Source: Firmicutes bacterium UBA5286
Lineage (GTDB): Bacteria; Bacillota; Proteinivoracia; UBA4975
Assembly (NCBI GenBank): GCA_002408465.1
Contig: DHSM01000015.1
Span: forward strand, 53,970 to 117,969
Length of the DNA stretch: 64,000 bases
Direction of reading: 5' to 3'
In this document: positions 31,713 to 39,585 of the stretch, piece by piece
Position numbering within the stretch: the first letter of the stretch is position 1
How the letters are laid out: every line of letters starts with the position of its first letter
The notes under the pieces: generated by a model
Told to the model about the DNA's origin: nothing
The model's database searches: none
The model's input: the letters and a program-made list of their open reading frames with translations, nothing else
Program-made: the position numbers and the translations under genes

Positions 31713-32819
31713 ATGGAAAACTTGCTAAAGACACCGCTGTACCAGGAACATGTGGCGGCTGGGGGCAAAATCGTGGATTTTGGCGGCTGGGCCCTGCCGG
31801 TGCAGTATTCCGGCATTCTGGATGAAGTGGAGGCGGTGCGCAAACGGGCCGGACTCTTTGATGTCTCCCATATGGGGGAGATTGCTGTTGAGGGTCCCCA
31901 GGCCCTTGCCTGGCTGGATGGGATCGTTACCAACGATGTCAGCAAAATGACCGACAACCAGGTAATCTACACTTTTATGTGTTATCCACATGGGGGAGTG
32001 GTTGATGACCTCTTAATATACCGCTATGGCCCCGAAAAATTCCTGCTGGTGGTCAATGCAGCCAACACCAACAAAGACTGGGAATGGCTGGTCAGTCACC
32101 AAGTCCCGGGGGCAGTGCTGAACAATCTCTCTGCCGGCACTGCCCAGTTAGCGATTCAGGGCCCCCTGGCTGAGAAAATACTGCAGCAGCTTACGGATTT
32201 CAGGCTGGAGGAAATAGGCTTTTTCCGCTTTGCCGATCCCGTGGCAATCGTCGGCATCCCTGCCCTTGTTTCCCGCACCGGCTATACCGGCGAAGACGGC
32301 TTTGAAATCTATTGCCAGCCAGGGAATGTTGTCAAGCTGTGGCAAGAGATAATGGCAGCCGGCAAAGACCAGGGGTTAATTCCCTGCGGACTGGGTTCCA
32401 GGGATACCCTTAGATTTGAAGCGCATTTGCCCCTTTACGGCCATGAGATTTCCCAGGAAATCACGCCCCTGGAAGCCAGATTGGGATTCTTTGTCAAGCT
32501 GAAAAAACAGGCGGACTTCATCGGCAAGACTGCATTAGCGGCCCTGAAGGAAAAGGGCCTGCCCCGCCAGCTGGTGGGACTGACCATGGTGGATAAGGGC
32601 ATCCCCCGGGCGGAATATCCTGTTTTTAATGCCCAGGGAGAAGAAGTAGGGTTTGTGACCACCGGTTCCTTCTCGCCTACAGTTAATGCCAATATTGCTA
32701 ATGCCCTGGTGGCCAGGGATTATCTCCAGGAGGGCACGGCTCTCTGGGTTGGCGTGCGCAAGCGCCGCCTGGAGGCCAGGGTGACTAAATTACCATTTTA
32801 TCAAAGGGAGGCAAAATAA
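31713..32819 (+). CDS. gcvT: Glycine cleavage system T protein (aminomethyltransferase)
   Basis: A 368-residue enzyme that releases ammonia from the aminomethyl group carried by GcvH and transfers the carbon to tetrahydrofolate. Characteristic stretches are VDFGGWALPVQYSGI, GLFDVSHMGEIAVEG, VDDLLIYRYG, SRTGYTGEDGFEIYC, LGSRDTLRFEAHLPLYGHEI and VTTGSFSPTVNANIANALV. The length is normal. ATG 31713 has GGAGGTG 6 bases upstream; an earlier in-frame ATG at 31665 lies in the riboswitch terminator. It is the first gene of gcvT-gcvH-gcvPA-gcvPB-lpd, and expression should respond to glycine via the riboswitch. Confidence 0.97.
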   Translation: MENLLKTPLYQEHVAAGGKIVDFGGWALPVQYSGILDEVEAVRKRAGLFDVSHMGEIAVEGPQALAWLDGIVTNDVSKMTDNQVIYTFMCYPHGGVVDDLLIYRYGPEKFLLVVNAANTNKDWEWLVSHQVPGAVLNNLSAGTAQLAIQGPLAEKILQQLTDFRLEEIGFFRFADPVAIVGIPALVSRTGYTGEDGFEIYCQPGNVVKLWQEIMAAGKDQGLIPCGLGSRDTLRFEAHLPLYGHEISQEITPLEARLGFFVKLKKQADFIGKTALAALKEKGLPRQLVGLTMVDKGIPRAEYPVFNAQGEEVGFVTTGSFSPTVNANIANALVARDYLQEGTALWVGVRKRRLEARVTKLPFYQREAK

Positions 32820-33206
32820 ATGAAAATTCCTCAGGATCTAAAGTACACCCGGGATCACGAATGGGTTAAAATTGAAGGCAACTTAGTCAAGGTAGGCATC
32901 ACAGATTTTGCTCAGCATGAGTTAGGGGATATTGTCTTTGTTGAGCTGCCGGAACTGGAAGAAGAATTTTCCGAAGGGGACGCCTTTGCCGTTCTGGAGT
33001 CAGTCAAGGCCGCTGCCGATGTCTATGCGCCTTTGGCCGGAGTGGTTGTGGAAATCAATGAAGAGCTGGAAGATGACCCGTCATTGGTTAATTCCGATCC
33101 CTATGGCAACGGCTGGCTGGCAGTATTTGAACTGGCTGAAGACGAGGAAATCTCCGGCCTGATGGATGCCGCCGAATACCAGCAGTTTGCTGCTGAAGAG
33201 GAGTAA
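32820..33206 (+). CDS. gcvH: Glycine cleavage system H protein
   Basis: A 128-residue lipoyl carrier protein. The lipoylated lysine is in FAVLESVKAAADVYAPLAG, at about residue 63. The start KYTRDHEWVKIEGNLVKVGI and end NGWLAVFEL are typical. The lipoyl arm shuttles the aminomethyl group from GcvP to GcvT and then electrons to dihydrolipoyl dehydrogenase. GGGAGG lies 9 bases upstream of the ATG, which directly follows the gcvT stop. No lipoate ligase or synthase is seen in the window. Confidence 0.97.
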   Translation: MKIPQDLKYTRDHEWVKIEGNLVKVGITDFAQHELGDIVFVELPELEEEFSEGDAFAVLESVKAAADVYAPLAGVVVEINEELEDDPSLVNSDPYGNGWLAVFELAEDEEISGLMDAAEYQQFAAEEE

Positions 33207-33210
33207 TTTC

Positions 33211-34557
33211 ATGAATAACCAGTACCTGCCTAATACCCCGGAACAACGCAGGCAGATGCTGGAGGCGATTGGGGCCGAAACTGTGGAGGAGCTTTTCCGC
33301 TACATACCCGAAAAGCTTCACCTCAATCGGCCCCTTAACCTCCCTCATCCCCTGGCTGAGGCCAGCCTTGTGGCCCATATGGAAGAGCTTGCGGGCAAAA
33401 ACAACGTGGGAGCCGTCAATTTTCTCGGGGGCGGCATCTACGACCATTTTTCGCCCATTGCCATCGACCATGTGCTCACCCGTTCCGAGTTCTATACCGC
33501 TTATACCCCTTACCAGCCTGAAGTCAGCCAGGGCACGCTGCAGGCTATTTTTGAGTATCAGTCGATGATCTGCCAGCTGACCGGCGCCGATGCCGCCAAT
33601 GCCTCACTCTACGATGGGGCGACGGCTGTAGCTGAGGCGGCCATTTTGGCCATAAACGCCACCAGAAACAGAAAACTGCTGGTGGCGGGGAGCATGCATC
33701 CTTGGTACCGCAGAGTCTTGGCTACTTATATGGAGAATTTAGATGTCGAGATAGTGGAAGTTCCATGTGTGGGGGGAAGACTGGATATAGAGGCCATTAA
33801 ATTTCTGCTGGGCAAAGATGTGGCGGCCCTCATGGTCCAGTCCCCTAACTTCTTTGGCATCATTGAAGATTTGCCCGCCCTGGGCAAGCTAATGGCCCCG
33901 GAAAAGGGGCTGTTTGTGGTCAGCGCCGATCCCATCTCCTTAGGTCTCTTGGAGGCTCCGGCTCATATGGGCGCCGATGTTATCATTGGCGAAGGCCAGG
34001 GCCTGGGTCTCAGCCAAAGCTTCGGCGGCCCCCTCCTGGGCTTCATGGGGGTCACCGAGAAACTGACCCGGAAAATGCCGGGCAGGGTTGTGGGCCAAAC
34101 CACAGATACCAATGGACGCCGTGGCTATGTCCTTACCCTTCAGACCCGGGAACAGCATATCCGTCGGGAAAAGGCCACCTCCAATATTTGCTCCAACCAG
34201 GCCCTGTGCGCCTTGGCGGCTTCTGTATACATGAGCCTGATGGGGCCTGAGGGCTTGAGGGAAGTGGCGCGTCAGTCTCTCTTAAAAGCCGCTTTTGCCA
34301 GAGAACAACTGGCGGCGATTCCAGGGGTGGGGCTGCCTTTTGCCGGGCCTTTTTTCAAGGAGTTTGTTGTTACCCTCCCCAAGCCGGCCAACGTGGTCAT
34401 TGAGGCCATGTTGGGCAAGGGTTATCATGCCGGCATAGATCTCGGCCGCTTTTTCCCTGAGCTTAGGGATCATTTGCTGGTGGCCGTAACGGAAAAGCGC
34501 AGCAAAGATGAAATCCTGGGCTGCTCTGCCGCCCTCCGGGAGGTGTTAGCCAAGTGA
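33211..34557 (+). CDS. gcvPA: Glycine dehydrogenase (decarboxylating) subunit 1
   Basis: A 448-residue alpha subunit of the two-subunit P protein. Typical blocks are YLPNTPEQRRQMLEAIGAET, FLGGGIYDHFSP, RSEFYTAYTPYQPEVSQGTL, ANASLYDGATAVAEAA, GEGQGLGLSQSFGGPLLGFM and REQHIRREKATSNICSNQA. It pairs with GcvPB, which carries the PLP lysine, to decarboxylate glycine onto the lipoyl arm of GcvH. ATG 33211 is chosen over an earlier in-frame ATG inside gcvH, for its GAGGAG site and family N-terminus. It overlaps gcvPB by four bases. Confidence 0.96.
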   Translation: MNNQYLPNTPEQRRQMLEAIGAETVEELFRYIPEKLHLNRPLNLPHPLAEASLVAHMEELAGKNNVGAVNFLGGGIYDHFSPIAIDHVLTRSEFYTAYTPYQPEVSQGTLQAIFEYQSMICQLTGADAANASLYDGATAVAEAAILAINATRNRKLLVAGSMHPWYRRVLATYMENLDVEIVEVPCVGGRLDIEAIKFLLGKDVAALMVQSPNFFGIIEDLPALGKLMAPEKGLFVVSADPISLGLLEAPAHMGADVIIGEGQGLGLSQSFGGPLLGFMGVTEKLTRKMPGRVVGQTTDTNGRRGYVLTLQTREQHIRREKATSNICSNQALCALAASVYMSLMGPEGLREVARQSLLKAAFAREQLAAIPGVGLPFAGPFFKEFVVTLPKPANVVIEAMLGKGYHAGIDLGRFFPELRDHLLVAVTEKRSKDEILGCSAALREVLAK

Positions 34558-36005
34558 AACCCCTGGTTCCCCTGATTTTTGAAAGAAGCGTTCCCGGCCG
34601 GGTGGGTTATTCACTGCCTGACTGTGATGTGCCCGAACAGGACATTAGCCAGCTGCTGCCAGTTGACCAGATTCGGCAAACGGCGCCGGCTCTGCCTGAG
34701 GTAAGCGAAGGCGATGTCATCCGCCATTACCTTAACTTGTCTTTGCTCAACCACAGCGTCGACAACGGCTTCTATCCTCTGGGATCCTGCACCATGAAGT
34801 ACAATCCCAAAATCAATGAAAATGTGAGCAGGCTGCCCGGCTTTGCCAGGCTCCATCCCCTGGCCCCGGAAAAATGCGCTCAGGGCGCCCTGCAGCTGGT
34901 CTATGAACTGGAGCAGTACCTGGCGGAAATAACCGGCATGGATGCCGTAACTCTGCAGCCGGTGGCGGGAGCCCATGGCGAATATACCGGCCTTAAACTG
35001 ATCGTCGCCTATCACAAGGCCAGGGGCGATTTTAAGCGCAAGACCATTCTCGTCCCTGATTCGGCCCACGGCACCAACCCGGCCAGCGCAGCCATGGCGG
35101 GCATGAATATCGTCCAGGTCAAATCTGATGCTAAGGGCTGCGTTTCCCTGGAAGACCTGAGGGCCAAGGCCGATGATACAGTGGCGGCCCTGATGCTGAC
35201 CAATCCGAATACTTTGGGGCTCTTTGATGTAAATATCGCCGAAATCGCCGAGATCGTCCACCAGGCCGGCGGCCTGCTCTACTATGACGGCGCCAATGCC
35301 AATGCCATTCTAGGCAAGGTGCGCCCGGGAGATACCGGCTTTGATGTGGTCCATCTAAACTTGCACAAGACCTTTTCCACACCTCACGGCGGCGGCGGAC
35401 CCGGCTCCGGGCCCGTTGGGGTCAAGGCCAAGCTCATTCCCTGCCTGCCTGTGCCTCGGGTGGTGAAAAAGGAGAATGAGTTCAGCCTGGACTATGATTG
35501 TCCCGAATCCATCGGCAAGGTCCACAGTTTCTATGGCAACTTTGCCGTCAATGTCCGGGCCTACGCTTATATCCGCATGTTGGGCGGCCAGGGCCTGAAA
35601 TTGGCCAGTGAGGATGCTGTCCTCAATGCCAACTACCTCCAGGCCCGGCTAAAAGGCGCCTATCATCTGGAATATGACCGCTTGTGCATGCACGAATTTG
35701 TCATCTCCGCTAAGCACCAGAAGGTCAAGGGCGTGCATACCTTGGACATCGCTAAAAGGCTGCTGGACTTTGGCGTCCATCCGCCAACAATCTACTTCCC
35801 CTTGATTGTCGACGAGGCTATGATGATTGAGCCTACCGAGACCGAGGGCAAGGAGACCCTGGATTATTTTATCGATGCCATGCTCCAGATCGCCAAAGAG
35901 GCAGAGGAGACTCCGGAAAAGGTCACCAATGCCCCTCATACCACTCCCATTTCCCGCTTGGACGAAGTCGCAGCCGCCCGCAACCCTATCCTCCGCTGGT
36001 TGTAG
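34554..36005 (+). CDS. gcvPB: Glycine dehydrogenase (decarboxylating) subunit 2
   Basis: A 483-residue beta subunit with the PLP-binding lysine in NLHKTFSTPHGGGGPG (Lys at about 272). Other conserved blocks are HYLNLSLLNHSVDNGFYPLG, SCTMKYNPKINE, PVAGAHGEYTGLKLI, PDSAHGTNPASAAMAG and LTNPNTLGLFD. With GcvPA it forms the PLP-dependent decarboxylase of glycine cleavage. GTG 34554 overlaps the gcvPA stop, with GGGAGGTG 8 bases upstream. A gap of about 127 bases with a strong hairpin follows before lpd. Confidence 0.96.
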   Translation: MKPLVPLIFERSVPGRVGYSLPDCDVPEQDISQLLPVDQIRQTAPALPEVSEGDVIRHYLNLSLLNHSVDNGFYPLGSCTMKYNPKINENVSRLPGFARLHPLAPEKCAQGALQLVYELEQYLAEITGMDAVTLQPVAGAHGEYTGLKLIVAYHKARGDFKRKTILVPDSAHGTNPASAAMAGMNIVQVKSDAKGCVSLEDLRAKADDTVAALMLTNPNTLGLFDVNIAEIAEIVHQAGGLLYYDGANANAILGKVRPGDTGFDVVHLNLHKTFSTPHGGGGPGSGPVGVKAKLIPCLPVPRVVKKENEFSLDYDCPESIGKVHSFYGNFAVNVRAYAYIRMLGGQGLKLASEDAVLNANYLQARLKGAYHLEYDRLCMHEFVISAKHQKVKGVHTLDIAKRLLDFGVHPPTIYFPLIVDEAMMIEPTETEGKETLDYFIDAMLQIAKEAEETPEKVTNAPHTTPISRLDEVAAARNPILRWL

Positions 36006-36015
36006 GCGCCCTCTT

Positions 36016-36055
36016 GCGATATTGGGGGAATGAGCCTGGTTGTCGCATTTTTTCC
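36016..36055 (+). terminator. Weak terminator-like hairpin after gcvPB
   Basis: TGCGA and TCGCA bracket a long imperfect stem and are followed by TTTTTT. It might reduce read-through into lpd. The stem is weak, so the call is tentative. Confidence 0.35.
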
Positions 36056-36078
36056 CTTGAAATATCTACACTAAAAAT

Positions 36079-36118
36079 GACCGGGGCCGGGCGCAACGAA
36101 AAGTCCCGTCCCCGGTGT
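36079..36118 (+). promoter_or_regulatory. Strong hairpin upstream of lpd
   Basis: ACCGGGG-C-CGGG pairs with CCCG-T-CCCCGGT around the loop CGCAACGAAAAGT. No T-run follows. It lies 14 bases before the GTG of lpd and close to its GAGGTGA ribosome-binding site, so it could affect message stability or translation. Confidence 0.5.
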
Positions 36119-36132
36119 GGCGAGGTGATACA

Positions 36133-37509
36133 GTGTATGACATTGTGATAATTGGCGGCGGCCCGGGGGGGTACGTAGCCGCTATTCGGGCTTCCCAGCT
36201 GGGGGGCAAGGTTTTGCTGGCTGAGGAAAGGGAATTGGGTGGCACCTGCCTTAACCGGGGCTGCATTCCCACCAAAGCCATGGTTCATTGTGCCTCAGTT
36301 TATTCTGCGGCCCTGCATGGGGATGCTATCGGTCTGAACTTTACCGGCCTCAGCCTGGATTATTCCGGGGTGGCCCGACATCGGGACCAGGTTGTCAGCG
36401 CTTTGGTCCAGGGCATCGGCGGCCTGATGCATGCTAACGGCATCGAGTTGGCCCAGTGCCGGGCGCAAATTGTCGCTCCGGGCAAGGTGCGCCTGGGGGA
36501 CAGAGAAGTGGAGACAAAACATATCATCATCGCCACTGGTTCTAGCCAGGGCAGGCCTCCCATCCCTGGCATCGACAGCCCCGGCGTCATTGATACCGAT
36601 GGTATCCTTTCTTCCGAGACCCGGCCTCAGTCTCTGCTGGTGGTGGGCGGGGGCGTTGTCGGGGCAGAGTTTGCCAGCATTTTTGCCTCCTTTGGCGTCA
36701 AGGTAACCCTGGTGGAAATGCTGCCGGGACTGCTTTCCACGTTGGACGGGGAATTGGGCAAGCGCTTAGGGGTTTGCCTGCGCAAAGCTGGCGTGACAAT
36801 TCACACCGGCGCCAAGGTCAGCGCTATAACCCCATGTCCCGACGGCCTCAACGTGGAGATAGAGGGCAATAAGGGCAAGCAGCAGGTTATAGTGGAACAA
36901 GTTCTGCTGGCAGCCGGGCGGATGCCTAACTTTGGCGGCCTGGACCTGGAGGGTTTGGGCATTGACCATGACCGCAGGGGCGGCATCAAAGTTGACCAGA
37001 CCATGGCCACCAATGTCCCCGGCATCTGGGCCATCGGCGACTGCGTGGGCAATTTGATGCTGGCCCATGTGGCCTCCCATGAGGGGATTGTGGCGGCAGA
37101 GAATATTATGGGTCGCAAGGCGGAGATGGATTACCGGGTGGTTCCCGCCTGCGTCTTTACCCTGCCTGAAGTGGCCAGCGTCGGCATCAGCGAGGATGAG
37201 GCCAAAGCCCGGAAGCTGGAGTATAAGGTGGCCAAGTTCCCCTTCATGGCCAATGGCAAGGCTCTGGCCCAGAGGGATCTGGATGGCGTCGTCAAAATCG
37301 TGGCGGCAGCCAACGGGGAAATCCTCGGTGTCCACATCATCGGGCCCCATGCCTCCGATTTGATTGCCGAAGGAGCTGTGGCAGTGCATCAGCGCCTGAC
37401 TGCTCAAGAGCTGGCGGGAATAATCCATGCCCATCCCACCCTGGCTGAGGCAGTAGCAGAGGCTGCTCATGGCCTGGCCGGCGGCTATTTACATTACAAG
37501 GGTAGATAA
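36133..37509 (+). CDS. lpdA: Dihydrolipoyl dehydrogenase (L protein)
   Basis: A 458-residue flavoprotein disulphide reductase that reoxidises the dihydrolipoyl arm of GcvH and reduces NAD+. Motifs are the FAD-binding IIGGGPGGYVAAIRA, the redox disulphide GGTCLNRGCIPTKAM, the NAD-binding VVGGGVVGAEFASIF, the second FAD motif IWAIGDC and the catalytic HAHPTLAEAV near the C-terminus. GTG 36133 is chosen because GAGGTGA lies just upstream and the start VYDIVIIG matches the family. It closes the gcv cluster and ends at a bidirectional terminator. Confidence 0.95.
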   Translation: MYDIVIIGGGPGGYVAAIRASQLGGKVLLAEERELGGTCLNRGCIPTKAMVHCASVYSAALHGDAIGLNFTGLSLDYSGVARHRDQVVSALVQGIGGLMHANGIELAQCRAQIVAPGKVRLGDREVETKHIIIATGSSQGRPPIPGIDSPGVIDTDGILSSETRPQSLLVVGGGVVGAEFASIFASFGVKVTLVEMLPGLLSTLDGELGKRLGVCLRKAGVTIHTGAKVSAITPCPDGLNVEIEGNKGKQQVIVEQVLLAAGRMPNFGGLDLEGLGIDHDRRGGIKVDQTMATNVPGIWAIGDCVGNLMLAHVASHEGIVAAENIMGRKAEMDYRVVPACVFTLPEVASVGISEDEAKARKLEYKVAKFPFMANGKALAQRDLDGVVKIVAAANGEILGVHIIGPHASDLIAEGAVAVHQRLTAQELAGIIHAHPTLAEAVAEAAHGLAGGYLHYKGR

Positions 37510-37511
37510 AG

Positions 37512-37552
37512 AAAAGGCTCAACTGACTTAAGATGCCAGTTGAGCCTTTTTT
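37512..37552. terminator. Bidirectional terminator between lpd and radical SAM gene
   Basis: AAAAGGCTCAACTG (37512-37525) pairs with CAGTTGAGCCTTTT, with T-runs reading out on both strands. It serves lpd on the plus strand and the convergent minus-strand operon. Confidence 0.9.
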
Positions 37553-37561
37553 GGGACCGTC

Positions 37562-38476
37562 TTATTTTAATCTGTAGGTGGTGTAGCCTTTATACTTTAT
37601 TGCTGTCACAGCGTCATCCTGCTGCAGATTTTCCATGACTTCTTTGATGTTCTTACAGCCCCGGGTTTTTAAGAAACTTTCAATTTCAAACTGGTTCATG
37701 GGGTGCCGCTTGATGATGCTAAAAATCGCGGCATTGTGGTCAGCTATTTCACTGTGAAAGCCCTGGGAATGGAGCAAGTCAATGGAAATCCCCCCCAGAA
37801 TTGAAACAGCCTTTTGCATTCTATCTGGGTCCAGGGCATAGACATCAGGTTCTGCAGGCGGCCTTACGGGGGTATTCAGGTACAGCCGCTGATATTTCAG
37901 CTCCTTGAGCAATTGGGCGTAATTCTCGAGAGCTTCATCATCAGCATTATCTGCCATCAGCATGATCTCCAGCCACAGCTGCCCTTGGTACTGCTGAGAA
38001 AAAATCTGCAGTCCCTTATAGACCTCGGCGAATTTTATTTTTCCATGGGGCCGGTTGATCTTTTGAAAAGAAGTTTGGTCATAAGCATCCATGGACAACA
38101 AGACAATATCTGCCTTGCTTAATTCTGCCCGTATTTCGGGATCATCCATTAGGGCGCCGTTGGTAATAACAGCAACGGGTTTATCCACCCGTGCTTTAAC
38201 CTGGTCAATGAGAGCGCCTAAGCCTAAATACAGAGTTGGCTCCCCTTCGCCTACGATTGTTGCAACATCAAAAGCGGGCTGGCCCTGCAGGGTCTCTTCC
38301 AGCTCGGAAATGATTGCTTCAACAGGGAAAAATAGTTTTCTTGTATTCGTCAGGCGGTCAGTCCTGCCCAGCTGACAATATATGCAGGAATAGTTGCAAG
38401 TCTTTCTGGGGATCGGACTGATGCCCAAAGATAATCCCAGGCGCCTGGAGGGTACGGGACCAAAGATGTATTGCAT
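37562..38476 (-). CDS. Radical SAM protein (COG0731-like)
   Basis: A 304-residue radical SAM enzyme. The cluster motif CNYSCIYC supplies C27, C31 and C34 for the [4Fe-4S] site that cleaves S-adenosylmethionine. The start YIFGPVPSRRLGLSLGI is characteristic of this COG0731 group, and TIVGEGEPTLYLGL and VAVITNGALM follow. The C-terminal 80 residues resemble a winged helix (AIFSIIKRHPMNQFEIESFL). Substrate is unknown. An AGGAG site is 9 bases before ATG 38476; an ATG at 38482 is too close to it. It starts 25 bases after the vitamin B6 kinase gene, so both are probably transcribed together. Confidence 0.85.
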   Translation of the reverse strand: MQYIFGPVPSRRLGLSLGISPIPRKTCNYSCIYCQLGRTDRLTNTRKLFFPVEAIISELEETLQGQPAFDVATIVGEGEPTLYLGLGALIDQVKARVDKPVAVITNGALMDDPEIRAELSKADIVLLSMDAYDQTSFQKINRPHGKIKFAEVYKGLQIFSQQYQGQLWLEIMLMADNADDEALENYAQLLKELKYQRLYLNTPVRPPAEPDVYALDPDRMQKAVSILGGISIDLLHSQGFHSEIADHNAAIFSIIKRHPMNQFEIESFLKTRGCKNIKEVMENLQQDDAVTAIKYKGYTTYRLK

Positions 38477-38501
38477 TTGCATTAGCTCCTTTAAATTTCC
38501 T

Positions 38502-39374
38502 TTAAAAAGCTTCGGAAGTGCTGATGAGCACCGGCAGGTTTAGATTGCCAAGGACTCTTTCCAGCAATACACCTTCCCGGTGGGGATACTGATAGCCGTA
38601 ACTGGCTCTTATGGCTGAAAGAATAAACTGCACTGCCCGGTCCAGGGCGATGGGCAGACTGTCTCCTCGAAGGAGACTGCCTACCACCACGCTGGTGAAT
38701 CCGTCTCCGGTTCCAGGAAAATGAGCGGGGATATAGCTGCAATTTACCTTCCAGAAGCGCCCGTCTTCACTATTATAAGCCATGACGCATGTCATATCAG
38801 AGGTGAGGCCGGGCACTCCTGTGATGACTACAGTTTTGGGCCCCATAGCCGCCAGTCCCAATAGCCATTCTTTGATCCGGGTATCGTCGATTTCTTGCTG
38901 GTAGGGTTTATTCAAGAGGAAGGCGGCTTCTGTCAAATTAGGGGTAATGATGTCGGCCAAATGGATAAATTTCTTCATTTCTGTAACCATACCCATGTCA
39001 AAGGAGCTGTATAATGCGCCATTGTCTCCCAGGACGGGATCAATGACTATCAGCTGTTCTTCCTTGCGAAAATCATTGATAAACCGGGAGATAATATCAA
39101 TTTGTTGAGGGGAACCCAAGTAGCCGGAATAAATACAATCAAACTCCACACCGATTGAGGCCCAATGGGCAATGTATGCTTCCAGATGCTCAGTAAGGTC
39201 AATAAACTTATAGTTTTCAAAGCCTCCTGTATGTGTCGACAGGACGGCAGTAGGCAGAGGGCAAACCTGGACTCCCATGGTGGTGAGAATGGGGATGACC
39301 ATTGAAAGCGATACCCTTCCGAATCCTGATAAATCATGAACTGCAGCTACTCTTGGCGAAATCCTTTTCACCAT
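38502..39374 (-). CDS. pdxY: Pyridoxal/pyridoxamine kinase (PdxY/PdxK-like)
   Basis: A 290-residue ribokinase-fold kinase, phosphorylating vitamin B6 vitamers to give PLP precursors. The start RVAAVHDLSGFGRVSLSMVIP is typical, followed by VLSTHTGGF, YSGYLGSPQQI, VIDPVLGDNGALY, ITPNLTEAAFLL and the GTGDGFTSVVVGSLL anion hole with catalytic Asp. PLP is the cofactor of the aminotransferase fusion encoded just upstream on the same strand and of the P protein of glycine cleavage. The ATG follows GGGGAGGAAAG. It has its own promoter at 39409-39436. Confidence 0.88.
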   Translation of the reverse strand: MVKRISPRVAAVHDLSGFGRVSLSMVIPILTTMGVQVCPLPTAVLSTHTGGFENYKFIDLTEHLEAYIAHWASIGVEFDCIYSGYLGSPQQIDIISRFINDFRKEEQLIVIDPVLGDNGALYSSFDMGMVTEMKKFIHLADIITPNLTEAAFLLNKPYQQEIDDTRIKEWLLGLAAMGPKTVVITGVPGLTSDMTCVMAYNSEDGRFWKVNCSYIPAHFPGTGDGFTSVVVGSLLRGDSLPIALDRAVQFILSAIRASYGYQYPHREGVLLERVLGNLNLPVLISTSEAF

Positions 39375-39408
39375 ACTCTTTCCTCCCCGCTTAACATGTG
39401 CTGCCCAT

Positions 39409-39436
39409 ATTTTAGCACAAGTAACGGCGGCATAAA
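39409..39436 (-). promoter_or_regulatory. Promoter of the pdxY operon
   Basis: On the minus strand TTTATG (39436-39431) lies 16 bases from TAAAAT (39414-39409), preceded by TG to form an extended -10. It is 35 bases from the start codon. Confidence 0.45.
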
Positions 39437-39496
39437 CATTAAAGAGGAGATTCCTTTAAGCAGTTGACTTTTGGCTGTCGGTGAGTGCTGGCGCTG

Positions 39497-39546
39497 ATAG
39501 AGAAAACGCAGGCTCAACCGGCGGCTGAATGCTGCTGGTTGAGCCT
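39497..39546 (-). terminator. Terminator of the aminotransferase-reductase gene
   Basis: AGGCTCAACC (39510-39519) pairs with GGTTGAGCCT (39537-39546), with a further inner GC-rich stem. On the minus strand it is followed by GCGTTTTCTC. The arms resemble those of the terminator at 37512. Confidence 0.65.
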
Positions 39547-39585
39547 TGAAAGGGAACCGCTAATTTATGATGAAGATTGCGACAG

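Noticed and set aside
37512..39546. Mobile element bounded by similar AGGCTCAAC hairpins
   Set aside because: The two hairpins share only about nine bases in each arm, sit exactly at gene ends and act as ordinary terminators; no transposase or target duplication is present.
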